Below are positions 36,540-47,722 of a DNA stretch of 64,000 nt, one piece after another. Both the position numbers and the translations under genes were made by a program. The stretch spans positions 1,304,438-1,368,437 of the forward strand of contig QANU01013744.1 of NCBI GenBank assembly GCA_003254905.1, read 5' to 3'. This DNA is from Nissolia schottii (taxonomy: Eukaryota > Streptophyta > Magnoliopsida > Fabales > Fabaceae). Position 1 is the stretch's first letter. Every line of letters starts with the position of its first letter. Below the pieces are notes generated by a model that was not told the origin of the DNA, did not search any database, and saw nothing but the letters and a program-made list of their open reading frames with translations.

Positions 36540-36833
36540 GTTGAGTGTTGTTAAATTTCAGTGATTCGGGTTGAGTCTTGTTACAAGTTAAAGACTAGGG
36601 GTTCAAAGAACTCTAACCCTTTAAGAAGAGAAAAAAAAAAGTTCACCTTTCCTAAAGGGCGCATACCTTCTAAAGAGAGGGACAAGCTCACCTTGCCTAA
36701 AGGGCTCATAGAGGTCTCAACCCACTAAGGAATAGGGGGAAGCTCTCCTTACACGCTAGCACCGGCCCAAAGAGAGATAACTTCACGACACCCAGAGGAG
36801 GAGAAGGTTGCAGACCCAAGACTCCGAGTCCAG
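36540..36833 (-). repeat. Repeat segment joined to TNL-C, also at 45033-45260
   Basis: Read on the minus strand, the order 'ctgcaaccttctcc', 'gggtgtcgtgaag', 'aaggagagcttcccc', 'gggttgagacctctatgagccc', 'agaaggtatgcg', 'aaagggttagag' (each in parts) matches the plus strand from 45037 to 45250. It is a dispersed repeat of unclear class that took the place of the TNL-C 3' half. Confidence 0.7.
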
Positions 36834-38452
36834 TTCAAGCCCATATCTTGTAATAAGTCATGCATTTGTATTCTCTTGCCATTTGGAATAGATATAAGAG
36901 CTTTATCTTCCAAGCGCTTTAATCCACTTGTAGCAGAGAAACCACAAGCATTTAGTATCCTTTCCATAAAGTCTTTGTTCTCACCCTTAAAAAAGAATGC
37001 AATGTCTAGAAATATTTCCTTCTGATTCTTCTCTAGTCCATCATAGCTCACTTGTAACACATTTTGAATTTTATCATAAGGATACTTCTTGAGTTTTTCC
37101 AATTCACTCTCCCAAAATTTAGTACTTTCGTTTCCAAGATTTGCTCCTAGGACTTTTAATGCTAATGGAACACCCCCTGCATAATCAATAGCCTTTTTGA
37201 GAGGTCTTCGTATCCTGCCTTGGGATGCCTTTCATTGAAGGCACTTAAGCAAAAAAGCTCTAGAGATTCCTTCACACCCATTGTCTTGATGTCATATGTA
37301 TATGTATCACATATACTCCCATATTTATTAACTAGACCACTAAGCAAATGCTTGTCTCTAGTTGTTATAATGAGTTTACTGCCATGAGCAGCATTGCTAC
37401 AATCTCTACACAGAACATCTAGCTCCTCTAAGTCTAAGTCAACCACATCATCAAGTACAACAAAAATTCCTTTTTGACGAAGCCTCCGTTTGATGATGTA
37501 AGTTTGCTTCTTAGAGTTGAGATGGTCATCCTTTAGTAACTCAGAAAGCAGTTTCTCGTGCAAAGATTCAAGTTTGCTTTGCCCAATGTTTGGTGATGCT
37601 TCTCTCTTAATTTCCAAGAAGCAAGCACTGTCATATTTGGGAAAGAGTTTAGAGAAGAAAGCTTTAGCAATGGTTGTCTTGCCCGTTCCTCCCATGCCCC
37701 AAATTCCAAGTATTTGGAGATTTTTAGAACTCTGTTTGGGCACCAACAATTCGATGTCCATACAGATCTTGTTAAATCCAACAAGGTCTCTTACTTTGAC
37801 TTCGTCAGGGAACCTTAACTTGAGCTTCTCCAAAACGTCGTTGACAATTTCGTCAATGACTTCAATTTCTTTCCTGACAGAGTAACATACAAGATAAATA
37901 GATGAATTATTAAAATAAAAATTCCAGAAAAAGGAAAATGACTCACTGGTCACGAGTGTCATGCCCAGATATATTGGCCGCTTGAGTGAAAGCATCTCTC
38001 CACTCCAACAAACTTTGACCGGCGTCCTCGTCTTTGACAGCCAGCAAATGCCGTTTGTGCCGTTCAAATGTCTCACTCCCGTAAGTCCCTCTCTGGTACC
38101 GTATGTCGGTCGGATTCACATCATGAAACACGGGTACAACTATCAGGCCCTCGCTCTTCTTACACTCGAGTATCTTGGCGAGTTCTTTCAGGCACCACTT
38201 GGAGGATGCGTAGTTCTCGGAGAACACCACGATGGCAACGTGGGAGTCCTCGATTGCCTGGGACAGCGCCGGCCAGAAGTTGTCTCCCTTCTGAAGGTAG
38301 TCGTCGATGTAGGCTCTCATGGCTGCTCGCTCCAGTGCGGAATGGAGGTGCCCGGTGAACTTGTTGCGGGTGTCCTCTCCTCTGAAGCTTATGAAAACAT
38401 CGTAGTATTTGGATTTTTGGTCGGCGGCGGAAGCATACACCTCCATTACCAT
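36834..38452 (-). pseudogene. TNL-C: truncated and frameshifted TIR-NBS pseudogene
   Basis: Exon 1 (38452-37947) encodes a full TIR domain with RGEDTR and the catalytic Glu90 in SKWCLKEL. A 73-bp intron follows. Exon 2 starts at 37873 and carries P-loop GIWGMGGTGKTT and kinase-2 FVVLDDV. Near 37194 one G is missing from the AGG-GCT present in TNL-A, which shifts the frame just before GGVPLALK; the frame then continues as NB-ARC to the MHD region (QMHDLLQDMGLN, about 36840). Homology stops there, and a dispersed repeat replaces the end of the NB-ARC exon and all LRR exons. TIR and NB-ARC are closer to TNL-A than to TNL-D. A TIR plus partial NB-ARC protein could still be made. Confidence 0.9.
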
Positions 38453-39369
38453 AAGCTACCGTTATCGAGTGCAAAGAAAGAAAGAAAGAAAGACAGACTC
38501 CGTCTTCTTTTATCGGACGCGCTTCGAACCAGTCAATGCCACCTCTGCTTGCTTCAATTATTACGTTTAAATGATTAAAAATTATACTTCTATTTTATCT
38601 TCTTTTTCATCGCCTCATCTCATCTCTTATTAAAAATTTTTATAAATTTTTAAATTTTTAAAAAGTAGACAGTTGTTTATAAAAATAAGAAAATAAAAAA
38701 AATGAAAAATTAATTGAGAACCGAGGGGTTAATAATTGATATTAATTAAATGCTTTGTTTTTCTCGCTAGTCTAGTAGAAAAGCTTTCTTTCATTATATT
38801 TTGTTTTGGCTTTTTAAGTTGTCTTCTCTTTAAATGATGCCGTGGTAGGCACAAGTCGCACACCAGCCATTATCATGTCCCATGTGCCTCACCTGCTTGC
38901 TTTTGTTAGATCGGAATATTCTTCTTCTTCATTTTTTTTAAGGTTGACAGAGCGGAATATAACCATCATGGAGTAATTAACAAGAATAATTTTCATTTTA
39001 ATTCGTACTAAGTCCATTAATTCTATAATCCTAACACTATTTTTTCTATTTACAAATTATTCCTACTAACCTCCTATGACTAACAATAACCAATAGTCCA
39101 CCAAAACATCATTACTTTTTCATTACTCTGGTTGTCAATCTTTTAAAAATTTTAAATTTAAGAAACTTGATAAAAAATTATCATCAATTTGATTTGATTT
39201 TGGGTCTTCAAACCATTGAACTCTTTTTCCTTCTTTTTGTTTCTATTTGATAGACAATGAATTAGAGACGACCAACTAAAAACAAAAAAACTACAACACC
39301 ACCACACTGGGAACAAAGTACATGCCTTATCAACTAAAAACGCTAGAGACAAAAGAAAAAAAAAAAACT
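38453..39369. other. Upstream region of TNL-C, nothing else recognised
   Basis: A GAAA-type microsatellite lies at about 38474-38494, just before the TNL-C start. The rest is AT-rich with no credible ORF. Confidence 0.5.
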
Positions 39370-40490
39370 AGGAATGGGGTTGTGGGAATGAAAACTCTTG
39401 AAACACTCATGCCCATACTTAGCTAGTAAATCTGCATAAGAACTAGCCTCTCTATAGACGTGGTTCACCTGAACAATCCAATTTGACTCATCAAATTAGT
39501 TGTCGCCTTCATTAAAGGAGAACAAGGATGTTTGAAATCCAGGGGATTCTGGATAAAACCAATCACACATTTTGAGTCTATCTGAAGGATCACTTGTTGA
39601 AAACCCAATTGGGCTGCCCAAGCATTTCTAGCAAAAGCACCTCGAAGCTCAGCAAAAAGGATAAAGCGAAACCTAATTTTGCAACTAAAAGCTGATAGAA
39701 AATTACCATCATGATCCCTAATGATCCCACCACAGGAAGCCCCATCATTAGAATTATAGACAGATTCGTCAACATTTAGTTTGACCCACCCATGTGGTGG
39801 GGGTTTCCAAGCAATGTGCACGACTTCAAAGTGAGGAACCACTTTTTTTGGAAGACAAAACGGAGACCCTAGTGTGGCAATACACACTCGACAAAGCCAC
39901 TGATTTCCCTGCAAGATCAGAAGAAGATTTTCTGCTCGAAAATTCATTCATTCCTAGCTTGCCAGATTGAGCTACATGTTGTAGCAAAAAGGAGAAGCAA
40001 GTCTGCCCCTTCTCAATTCTGAGTTCTTGATGCGATGTTTTCTTTTAGTCAATCTTAAAAATTAGCCTGAAAAAGGAAACATGAAAAGAACCATGTATGT
40101 TGTTCTTCCATGTGTCCTCCACAATACTACAATCACGGAGGACATGAAGCATCGTTTCTTCAGCAGCCCCATAGTGTGGGCACATAGGATCAGCTGTCGT
40201 ATCTCTCCTTGACCTAACATGCTTAGTCAAAAGAGCCTCATGGGCAATAATCCACATAAAAACTACGTTGGGGACCATTTATATTCCAGATATCCTTAAA
40301 CAGATTAACACAAGCGCTAGAATCAGACACCACAATATCATGAGCAAATTTAATGCTAAATTTTTCATTCATAGTCAGAAACAAGTCTATATCATCTCGA
40401 CCCATAAAAATATGAGGAGCTTTAATAAACAAAATAATGTCCACTAAATTAACCTATATCATCTTGACCCATAGAATCAAACACACGTTT
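39370..40490 (-). pseudogene. LINE-type retrotransposon remnant (zf-RVT and RNase H domains)
   Basis: On the minus strand, about 40278-40045 encodes the zinc-binding domain found after plant LINE reverse transcriptase (FMWIIAHEALLTKH, then CPHYGAAEETMLHVLRDC). About 39947-39400 encodes an RNase H-like domain (PPPHGWVKLNVDES, GGIIRDHDGNF, ELRGAFARNAW, QIDSKCVI), ending in VNHVYREASSYADLLAKYGH after a frameshift near 39465. Reverse transcriptase and endonuclease parts are absent, as in 5'-truncated LINE insertions. RNase H domains of this type are also found in free-standing plant genes, but the zf-RVT neighbour favours a LINE. Confidence 0.8.
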
Positions 40491-42259
40491 TTCTTTTCCT
40501 TCTTATCAAAACACTCTCTCATGAAATGGGATATTGGACTTAATTGCCTTTCATCTTTGGTCGATGGTGTCCTAAATTTTTGGCTAACACTTCTTCATAA
40601 TTGATTCCATATTTTTTCTTGTAGTATCTTATAAGAACTTTTATTTGGTAACTCTCTACGTCTTGATATCTTTCATATTAACGTTGGTCCTTTAATGTTT
40701 ATCATTAATTCTTTTTTAAAAAAAGTTAAATAAATTAAGAGTTCAAATTAATAAGAAACAAATATGGGATACAAAAACCAAATTACCCATTTAATTCTTC
40801 TTCCTCCTCTTCAAGCCTTATCATCATCAATTCCTCTTAGCATTTGCCAACAGAAGCCACCGCCCTTATCACCACCACCTCACAAGGCTGCCGCCACCAT
40901 TATCACGGATCGTATTTGGCAACTGGGTTTGCACCAAATGGTGCGTGTTGGTGTTTGCTCCACACGTCATCTCCCCCACCTCTTCTCCCACGAGGTACCA
41001 TTATCTACTAGGTCAAGAATCATCTTTTAAAAATGCTTAAAGTTGATAGGTAGAGACATATAAATGGTCTTATGTGTCTTTTTACATGTCCCCTTCATAA
41101 AAGTTCTTCAAGAAATATATAAAACTATTTATGTCTCTTTACTCTTTAAACTTAAGCTTTTTAAAAAACTAGTTCTTGACACACGAGGTCAGCCGCGGTG
41201 GCTCAGGAGCGATCCCAACTCTCTGCAAAGAAACCTCATGTTTGGTCGTGCCATCGGGTTCCTAACTAATGACCATATACCTTTTTCTTACAAATAGAGA
41301 ATGTGTCCTTAATTAGCAGCGTATTTTGAGTTATTTGTTTGTCATCGCCACAAAAATCAGAAAGTACTGTTCTAGTTCTACTATGAAACAATAAGGGAAT
41401 TCAATTCAGGTTTCACTATCTCATATCCTCTGTGGTTCAGTCATTAACGGCCACTATTGAATGTTGTGGCTGCTGTATGAAAGGGGTTGTGGGTGAGGTT
41501 GAGGATGATGGTTAGGCGAGGGAATTAAAAATTCATATAGCTAGGGTTAACGTTGTAATTTTGAAATAACTTAAGAAATGAGCAGTGGCAATTTTGCATT
41601 TCTTTTAACCGACCAAGAATGCTCCAAAACATTGCCAGGACCACTGAATCCTTGCCCCTCCTGTGCCATTTTTCTCTTTATCTTGAATATTGATTTGGGG
41701 TGGTGAATTCGATGGTTCGTGTCTTTTAGCTTATTTAGTGATTTGTAGTTAATATTATGAAATTTTCGCCGCACTCACTTAAGGTCCATTAACTATTACA
41801 TGGAGACACCCTCTAACGCTTTTATTTGCAAAATGAGTCCCTAACGAAATACCACTTTTTGTCTCTCTTCTCATGAAACCCTCCCTTTCTCACCTTTCTT
41901 GCTTTCCATATTGTTCACCCTCGTCCTCGGATTAGAGGATTCTCATATTTGTGATTACTTTGTCTTTTCTTCCAAAGTCTCCCAATCTCCATCTCCAATT
42001 GATCAACGTTGACATTTTAGGCGATGATCTTGGTCGGTGGCAAAGTGTTGGTGTCAGTTCTGCAATTGGCGTCTATTTCGCATTTGGCTTGGTACTACGG
42101 CGAAGGAAGCTCCGTAAAACCTATGTCAATGGAAGTGAGTATTGAAAACAATCGCAACCACAGGCAATTGGTACTGAACCAATGTCTAGGTAGTCCATAC
42201 TTCGTTTTCCCCTGTAATGGACGTAGGTAGTCCATCTAGATCAAGTTCATCGTGTTGCA
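40491..42259. other. Intergenic, nothing recognised
   Basis: ORFs at 40764-41030 and 41064-41297 are short with no recognised domain; the first is Pro/Leu-rich. Phrases such as 'ggtccattaactattacatgga' in part (41787) and 'gagtccctaac' (41835) resemble worn transposon ends but could not be paired. Confidence 0.5.
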
Positions 42260-42806
42260 GCTTCCAGACTCCTTCTTGAGGCATCCCTTGCCGGCCTTGG
42301 GGAGTAGGGTTTGCAACGATGTTGTTGGTTTCCATCAGAGCACCTGTAAAAGGAGTAATTTGACACTTATGAGATAGTATCAAGTCCCCACGGATGTTCG
42401 CCAGTAATTCATATAAGGAACGAAATTATTTGAACACAAGTAGAGGGTGAGGAAGGCACCTTGACGAAAGCTCCAATGCTTGGACAAAAGCTCCAAGCGG
42501 GTTGCTCGCTTAGAAAGAGTGCGGCGGAGGGGTGTACCTATAAAAACACTTCGACGCTCAAATAAGTACAAGTATTAGGTGAGTTCTCTAGAGAGAGAAT
42601 AAGTGATACCTAGTGATCTGAGGTCATGTGCTTTTGTAGCTAGATGAGCTAGGATGTTTAGATAGAGATAGAGCAAGGGAAATTCGTATAACAGCTTTCT
42701 CGGTTTATATTTTCCCGCTTATCTAGGAGTTAGTTGCGGATTGGGGGAGGAGAAGTCGTTGCTTCCTCTTTTAGCTTTGCTGGGCTGAATCGGACCTAGA
42801 GCCTTG
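42260..42806. repeat. Left part of a dispersed repeat interrupted by an LTR element
   Basis: Contains 'aaagctcca' repeats and 'cacttcgacgctcaaataag' and continues across the LTR insertion into 45033-45260, since the sequence before CCTTG (42801) and after it (45038) joins into one that matches the 36.5-kb segment. The class is not recognised. Confidence 0.5.
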
Positions 42807-45032
42807 TGATGTGAACCAAAGTTATTGTTTCAACGAACTAACACAAGTTGTTCAACAAATAAACTCTCAATTTGTTGGTTGATGAACTTGGCTAGAAAAA
42901 TTAGTTTTACTTTGCAAAACTAAAAGAAATGTAGGCAGCGGAATTTGATAGATAACCAAAAGATTGGAATCATTCCAATTTGAGACAAAACACACAAAGG
43001 ATTTGGTTGAGTCCTTTGATAATCTCACTTCTTGAATCACTCACACAAAATAAGTTTGATAGAAATCAAAGAAATGCTGAATCTTGTTCCATTTTCGTGC
43101 TACCACTTTGACTGCCTTATATAGCTTGCCAATTTGTGTTACATAATACTAAAAGTCACAAAACTAACTCCTAAATGCTGCACCAAAAGGCCAACCGAAA
43201 ATTCACTCTAAAAGCACTATAATTGCATGAACATTCAGCCAAAGATGCTTTGTAACCTATGGCTAAGCATTCAACAATTGGCTGCCCATTAACAACCAAC
43301 TAAATGCAAAACTATGCACTAATCCTCACTTATTCCATGGCTAAAAACGTCCAAAACTGAATGGCATAGTCATTTATTAGAAAAACATTAAATAAACACT
43401 CTAAAAAAATCTCATTTAGGTTACACCACTTGGTCCACATTTTTTATTGCCCCGGTGCACGTATCATTATCTCCCTCTTAAAAAAGATTCGTCCTCGAAT
43501 CTTCCTAAAATGAACCCAAACCCAATCACCAGGTTCAAAAACCACATGATTTTGTCCCTCCATAATTTTTTTGATTTCCAACCTGCTTCTCCTTTCTAAC
43601 ATTGTTTGTGCCTTTTTATGTTTTGCTTTAAGCTTCTCAGCTTTACTTTCACCATCAACAATAGAAATTAATGTCCTCGATACCTCATCCGAAAACTCAT
43701 CTTCAGGTTCTTGCAACAGAGAAACAAAACCACTTGGAAAATTTGGCATAAGTTCAGATTTAATAGGTGAAAACTCCCCAAGCTGATTCATAATCAAATC
43801 TGCCTTTCCTACACAAACGCTCTTGAATTGACCTTTTGCATAAATACATAATTTTCTCTCAACTTGCTCACTTTGCTCATTTTTCACACTCTTTTCTCTA
43901 TTTTCACTCATCTCACTTTTTGGTTTTTCCTCTTTATTTTCACTCATTGTTTGCCTGTCATGATTCTTTTCTTTCATGTTTTTCTCTTACCTCACTTCCC
44001 AAATTTCCAAGAGATGATTGTTGAACTTCCACTAATTCAACCTTTTTAGGCTGAATTGAAATTGGTTGCTCCTTCGTTGGTTGATTCCTCCATGGAATAG
44101 AGTTGGAAATAGAAGAANGTCTCCACCTTGTGGTAAATTTTCTTCTCCTGAGCTCTGATACCAAATGATGTACAACAATAATATGTAGAACACGTTTTTT
44201 TTTCCTCTCTTTTTTTTGTTTTTTTTTCTTTTTTTTTCAAAACTAAACAATAACAATGGCAACAAACTCAAAACCTGAGCTCTGATACCAAATGATGTGA
44301 ATCAAAGTTATTGTTTCAATGAACTAACACAAGTTGTTCAACAAATAAACTCTCAATTTGTTGGTTGATGAACTTGGCTAGAAAAATTAGTTTTACTTTG
44401 CAAAACTAAAAGAAATGTAGGCAGCGGAATATCATAGATAACCAAAAGATTGGAATCATTCCAATTATTCCAATTTGAGACAAAACACACAAAGGATAGA
44501 TAACCAAAAGATTGGAATCATTCCAATTTGAGACAAAACACACAAAGGATTTGGTTAAGTCCTTTGATAATCTCACTTCTTGAATCACTCAAGAATTCAA
44601 GAGAATCACTCTCACAAAATAAGTTTGATAGAAATCAAAGAAATGCTGAATCTTGTTCCATTTTCGTACTACCACTTTGGCTGCCTTATATAGCTTGCCA
44701 ATTTGTGTTACATAGTACTAAAAGTCACAAAACTAGCTCCTAAATGCTGCACCAAAAAGCCAACCGAAAATTCACTCTAAAAGAATATAATTGCATTAAC
44801 ATTCAGTCAAAGATGCTTTGTGACCTATGGCTAAGCATTCAACAATTGGCTGCCCATTAACAACCAACTAAATGCAAAACTATGCACTAATCCTCACTTA
44901 TTCCATGGCTAAAAACGTCCAAAACTGAATGGCATAGCCATTTATTAGAAAAACATTAAATAAACACTAAAAAAATCTCATTTAGGTTACACCACTTGCT
45001 CCACATTTTTGATTGCCCTGGTGCACGTATCA
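42807..45032 (-). mobile_element. Deletion-derivative LTR retrotransposon, target duplication CCTTG
   Basis: The LTRs are 42807-43466 and 44293-45032, both opening TGATGTGAA and closing CACGTATCA. The 5-bp duplication CCTTG lies at 42802-42806 and 45033-45037. On the minus strand a primer site TTTGGTATCAGAGCTC (44292-44277, initiator Met tRNA type) follows the 5' LTR, and a purine tract AAGAGGGAGATAA precedes the 3' LTR. The LTRs are nearly identical apart from a duplication of about 75 bp in the right one (about 44447-44550), so the insertion is recent. The primer site with adjoining sequence is repeated at 44150-44165. One N lies at 44118. The interior is only about 0.8 kb and encodes one fused ORF. 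Confidence 0.88.
43444..43977 (-). pseudogene. Fused retroelement ORF (pre-RT segment joined to integrase end)
   Basis: 177 codons. The middle (LQEPEDEFSDEVS) resembles the segment just before gypsy reverse transcriptase; the end (EIKKIMEGQNHVVFEPGDWV, then WVHFRK) resembles the C-terminal part of gypsy integrase. The join implies loss of RT, RNase H and most of integrase. The N-terminus is charged and repetitive. It runs past the purine tract into the LTR. Confidence 0.6.
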
Positions 45033-45260
45033 CCTTGGGCCTGCGACCTTCTCTTCCTCTGAGTGTCGTGAAACTCTCGTTTTTTAGTCGGTGTAAGCGT
45101 GTGAGGAGAGCTTCCCTTACACTTTAGTAGGTTGAGGCTTCTATGAGCCCTTTTGACAAGGTGAATTCCTCCTTCTCTTTAGAGGGTATGCGTCCACTAA
45201 GAAAGATAAGCTTCTTTCCCTCCTTAGAGGGTTAGAGCTCGCTGAACCCTTAATTTTAAA
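45033..45260 (+). repeat. Right part of the interrupted dispersed repeat
   Basis: Matches the minus strand of 36540-36833 over most of its length. It begins at the right-hand CCTTG target duplication of the LTR element. Confidence 0.65.
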
Positions 45261-46219
45261 CCCATAATAGTTACCGAACCAATGCCTAGACAAAACATGG
45301 ATAAAGCATCACAAGAATTGCATGTATTATTGAAATAAATTGCAAGAGTAAAAAATGAATAAAAGAAAAAGCATATGCAGTCATATGACCATATGAATAT
45401 CTAGAATTTGCATATGGTAACATCAATCAATCATTTATACGGTGAAGGCTATGATGCAACTTATAATTTGGTGTGTCATGCATCTTAAGATGTGGTGGTC
45501 CATTTATCTGTAGTCGATCTGAACTTAATATGGTCCTTGTTAAACCCATCAAAGAACAAGAAATCAAATAAAACCACGTAAAGATCTAGAAGTCAAAAAA
45601 TTAACCAAAACAAACGGAACAAAATTTGTATCACTTTGTAAAAAAAGAGAACAAGAAATGATTGTTAAAAGATTTAATGGATCCATTAAAAAACTCAGGC
45701 CCATGTCTAAATTGTTTCTAAGAACATAACCTTCAATAATACAATCAACATTTATCTTAGTATTTTCTTTGCTCTATCATAAATCTTAACATCATATTAA
45801 AGTCATGTCATCCACCTTGACCTATGTGTAACCCTATCTTGCCTACGTTCATGAAGTCTCCCTTGTTGCCTTGCCTCTATGTAAGTTATGTTAAGATTCA
45901 CAATGGAGGAAAAATTTATCAGAGAAAATAACAAAGAGAAATAATTGTCTGTATTACTAGGGCTGTCAACGGACTAGCCCAACCCATTTTAGCACAATAA
46001 GCTTTGGCACATGAATTTAAACGAATTAGGTGGATTTTTTTGGCATATATGCAAGCACAACCCATTTATTTATGATACGCTGCCCTAAACAAGCTAGTTT
46101 GTTTATATTAAGGTTTTTTAACATTAAAAATATGCAACATATTCTAAACTATTTAAATATTATCCTAAATGTCCAAAAACTATTTAAATTTTGTCCAAAA
46201 CTACTTAATCTCCACTTCT
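45261..46219. other. Intergenic, nothing recognised
   Basis: AT-rich; no ORF of note, no repeat partner identified in the window. Confidence 0.5.
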
Positions 46220-46765
46220 CGGTTTTAAAAAAAGGCACTACCATTGCCAAAAAAAATAAAAGAAAAAACTTCAAACACATTATACATTCCTATTTCCAAC
46301 CTTTGTTCTTATTCTCCTTTCATGATGCATGAGACATTTCTCAAACATTGCACAGGATAAGGAGAAATTATCACACGCTATAACCTCCTACTGGCCATCA
46401 ACCCCAACGACTATAACTTAGATTCTCTTCTAGTTATAATATTTTCCATTAGATATCCAATCAAGTAAATAGTCTCTAGGATACAAATGATTAGACACAT
46501 GGACGGTCTTCTCCTTCAGTTATCTTGCAAGCACTTCTAGGGAATCTGATACTTAAGCTTCGTACACACAGTACCTTGAAATGAGACTCATTTAGGTTGT
46601 TTATAACAACCCCTTGTGGCCATGCTCCTTGATTAGGTGCGACACCACCTAGAGGAGAAGGGAACTGATGAAGTTCCTAATTCCTAAGGTAACAGAGGGA
46701 TAACACAGTCCCAAAGCTCTTCATGTTTTGTCATGCCTGGTCATAGAATAACTCGATCAAGAAAC
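46220..46765 (-). pseudogene. Degraded 3' fragment of an NPF transporter gene
   Basis: 46496-46765 matches the end of the intact NPF gene (58131-58480) in order: 'tcttctccttcagtt', 'tgcaagcac', 'ggaatctgatac', 'gtaccttga', then after an internal deletion 'cttgtggccatgctcctt', 'ggtaacagag', 'cttcatgtttt' and 'gcctggtc'. 46220-46380 matches the 3' flank at 57920-58045. Read on the minus strand it has several stops and frame breaks and lacks about 80 bp present in the intact gene. It cannot make a transporter. Confidence 0.85.
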
Positions 46766-47369
46766 ATGTTTTGTTTGGGCTATTTGCGTTCTCATGGAGA
46801 GATAACTAGGGAAAAGGCACACCAACCAATACATGCATCCATCCTAGCATCGCCTTCATCTTGCTTTGCTATGCACCTGTCAACCAAAAGCAACATAAAG
46901 GATTATTTATATTTTGTTGCCCTTCCTTTTTGTCCGCTCTACTGCACTCACTTCCTTGGATTCAAAAACTACAAAATGCCAAACATTGTTCTGATCATGA
47001 ATCTTGAGCTCCTTCCGCTTTACAGCTTTGAAACATGATTAGATTTGTGATATTAGTAAGGAGAGTTCATCATTGTTTTCTCACATGGATTCCAGTACAA
47101 TTTTAGCATTTCATTAACACATTGTTGTAGCTAATATCAACCCAAAGTCACACACCACGGACTCCTCTGCAATCGGTCTTTCATAAACATGCAACTTTTA
47201 TAGCAATATTGACTACCTGGAATTTTATTTCTACATATGCTATATACATTTAGAAACCTGAATGAATGGAATGAGAATTACCTCGTGAATTAACAACACC
47301 AAAGTAGTTCTCAATTTGAGGTGAGAAGAGAGTGAAAATTTGCACAATCACTCTGTGTAGTGTTGGATC
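46766..47369. repeat. Duplicated block X, right copy
   Basis: Collinear with 6395-7140. It is bounded on the left by the NPF fragment and on the right by the TNL-D 3' flank. Confidence 0.7.
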
Positions 47370-47722
47370 ATCCTCTTTGGGTAATCACAAAGGGCTGCCC
47401 ATAATTTGATGAAATTAAAACATACAAAGATGATGAAAATAAGCAGAACAGAAAGGGGAAAAAAACGGTGAATGGCCAAGTTTTTTTTTTCCTTTCATAT
47501 TTTCCATGCTCGTAAAACCAATGACAAGAAGATTTTGCCTATCAAGTTTCTTTAAATGAGCTTAGTTGTCAAATGTTGTGTGATTAACATTGTTGAAGTT
47601 TATTTTTCCTTTACAGAAAATAATTTATTTTTTTGAAAAAAAAATATTACTAATTTATAATGAAAATAAGCAACAAGAAACTTATCTTATTAATGTACAT
47701 TAAAATATTTTAATGCGAGATA
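47370..47722 (-). other. 3' flank of TNL-D
   Basis: 47370-47480 is paralogous to 20540-20650 downstream of TNL-A. The remainder is T-rich spacer; no foldback like the one beside TNL-A was seen. Confidence 0.5.

Noticed and set aside
40764..41030. 88-codon plus-strand ORF, Leu/Pro/Ser-rich start
   Set aside because: Could suggest a signal peptide, but the sequence is simple, with no domain, no splice support and no promoter.
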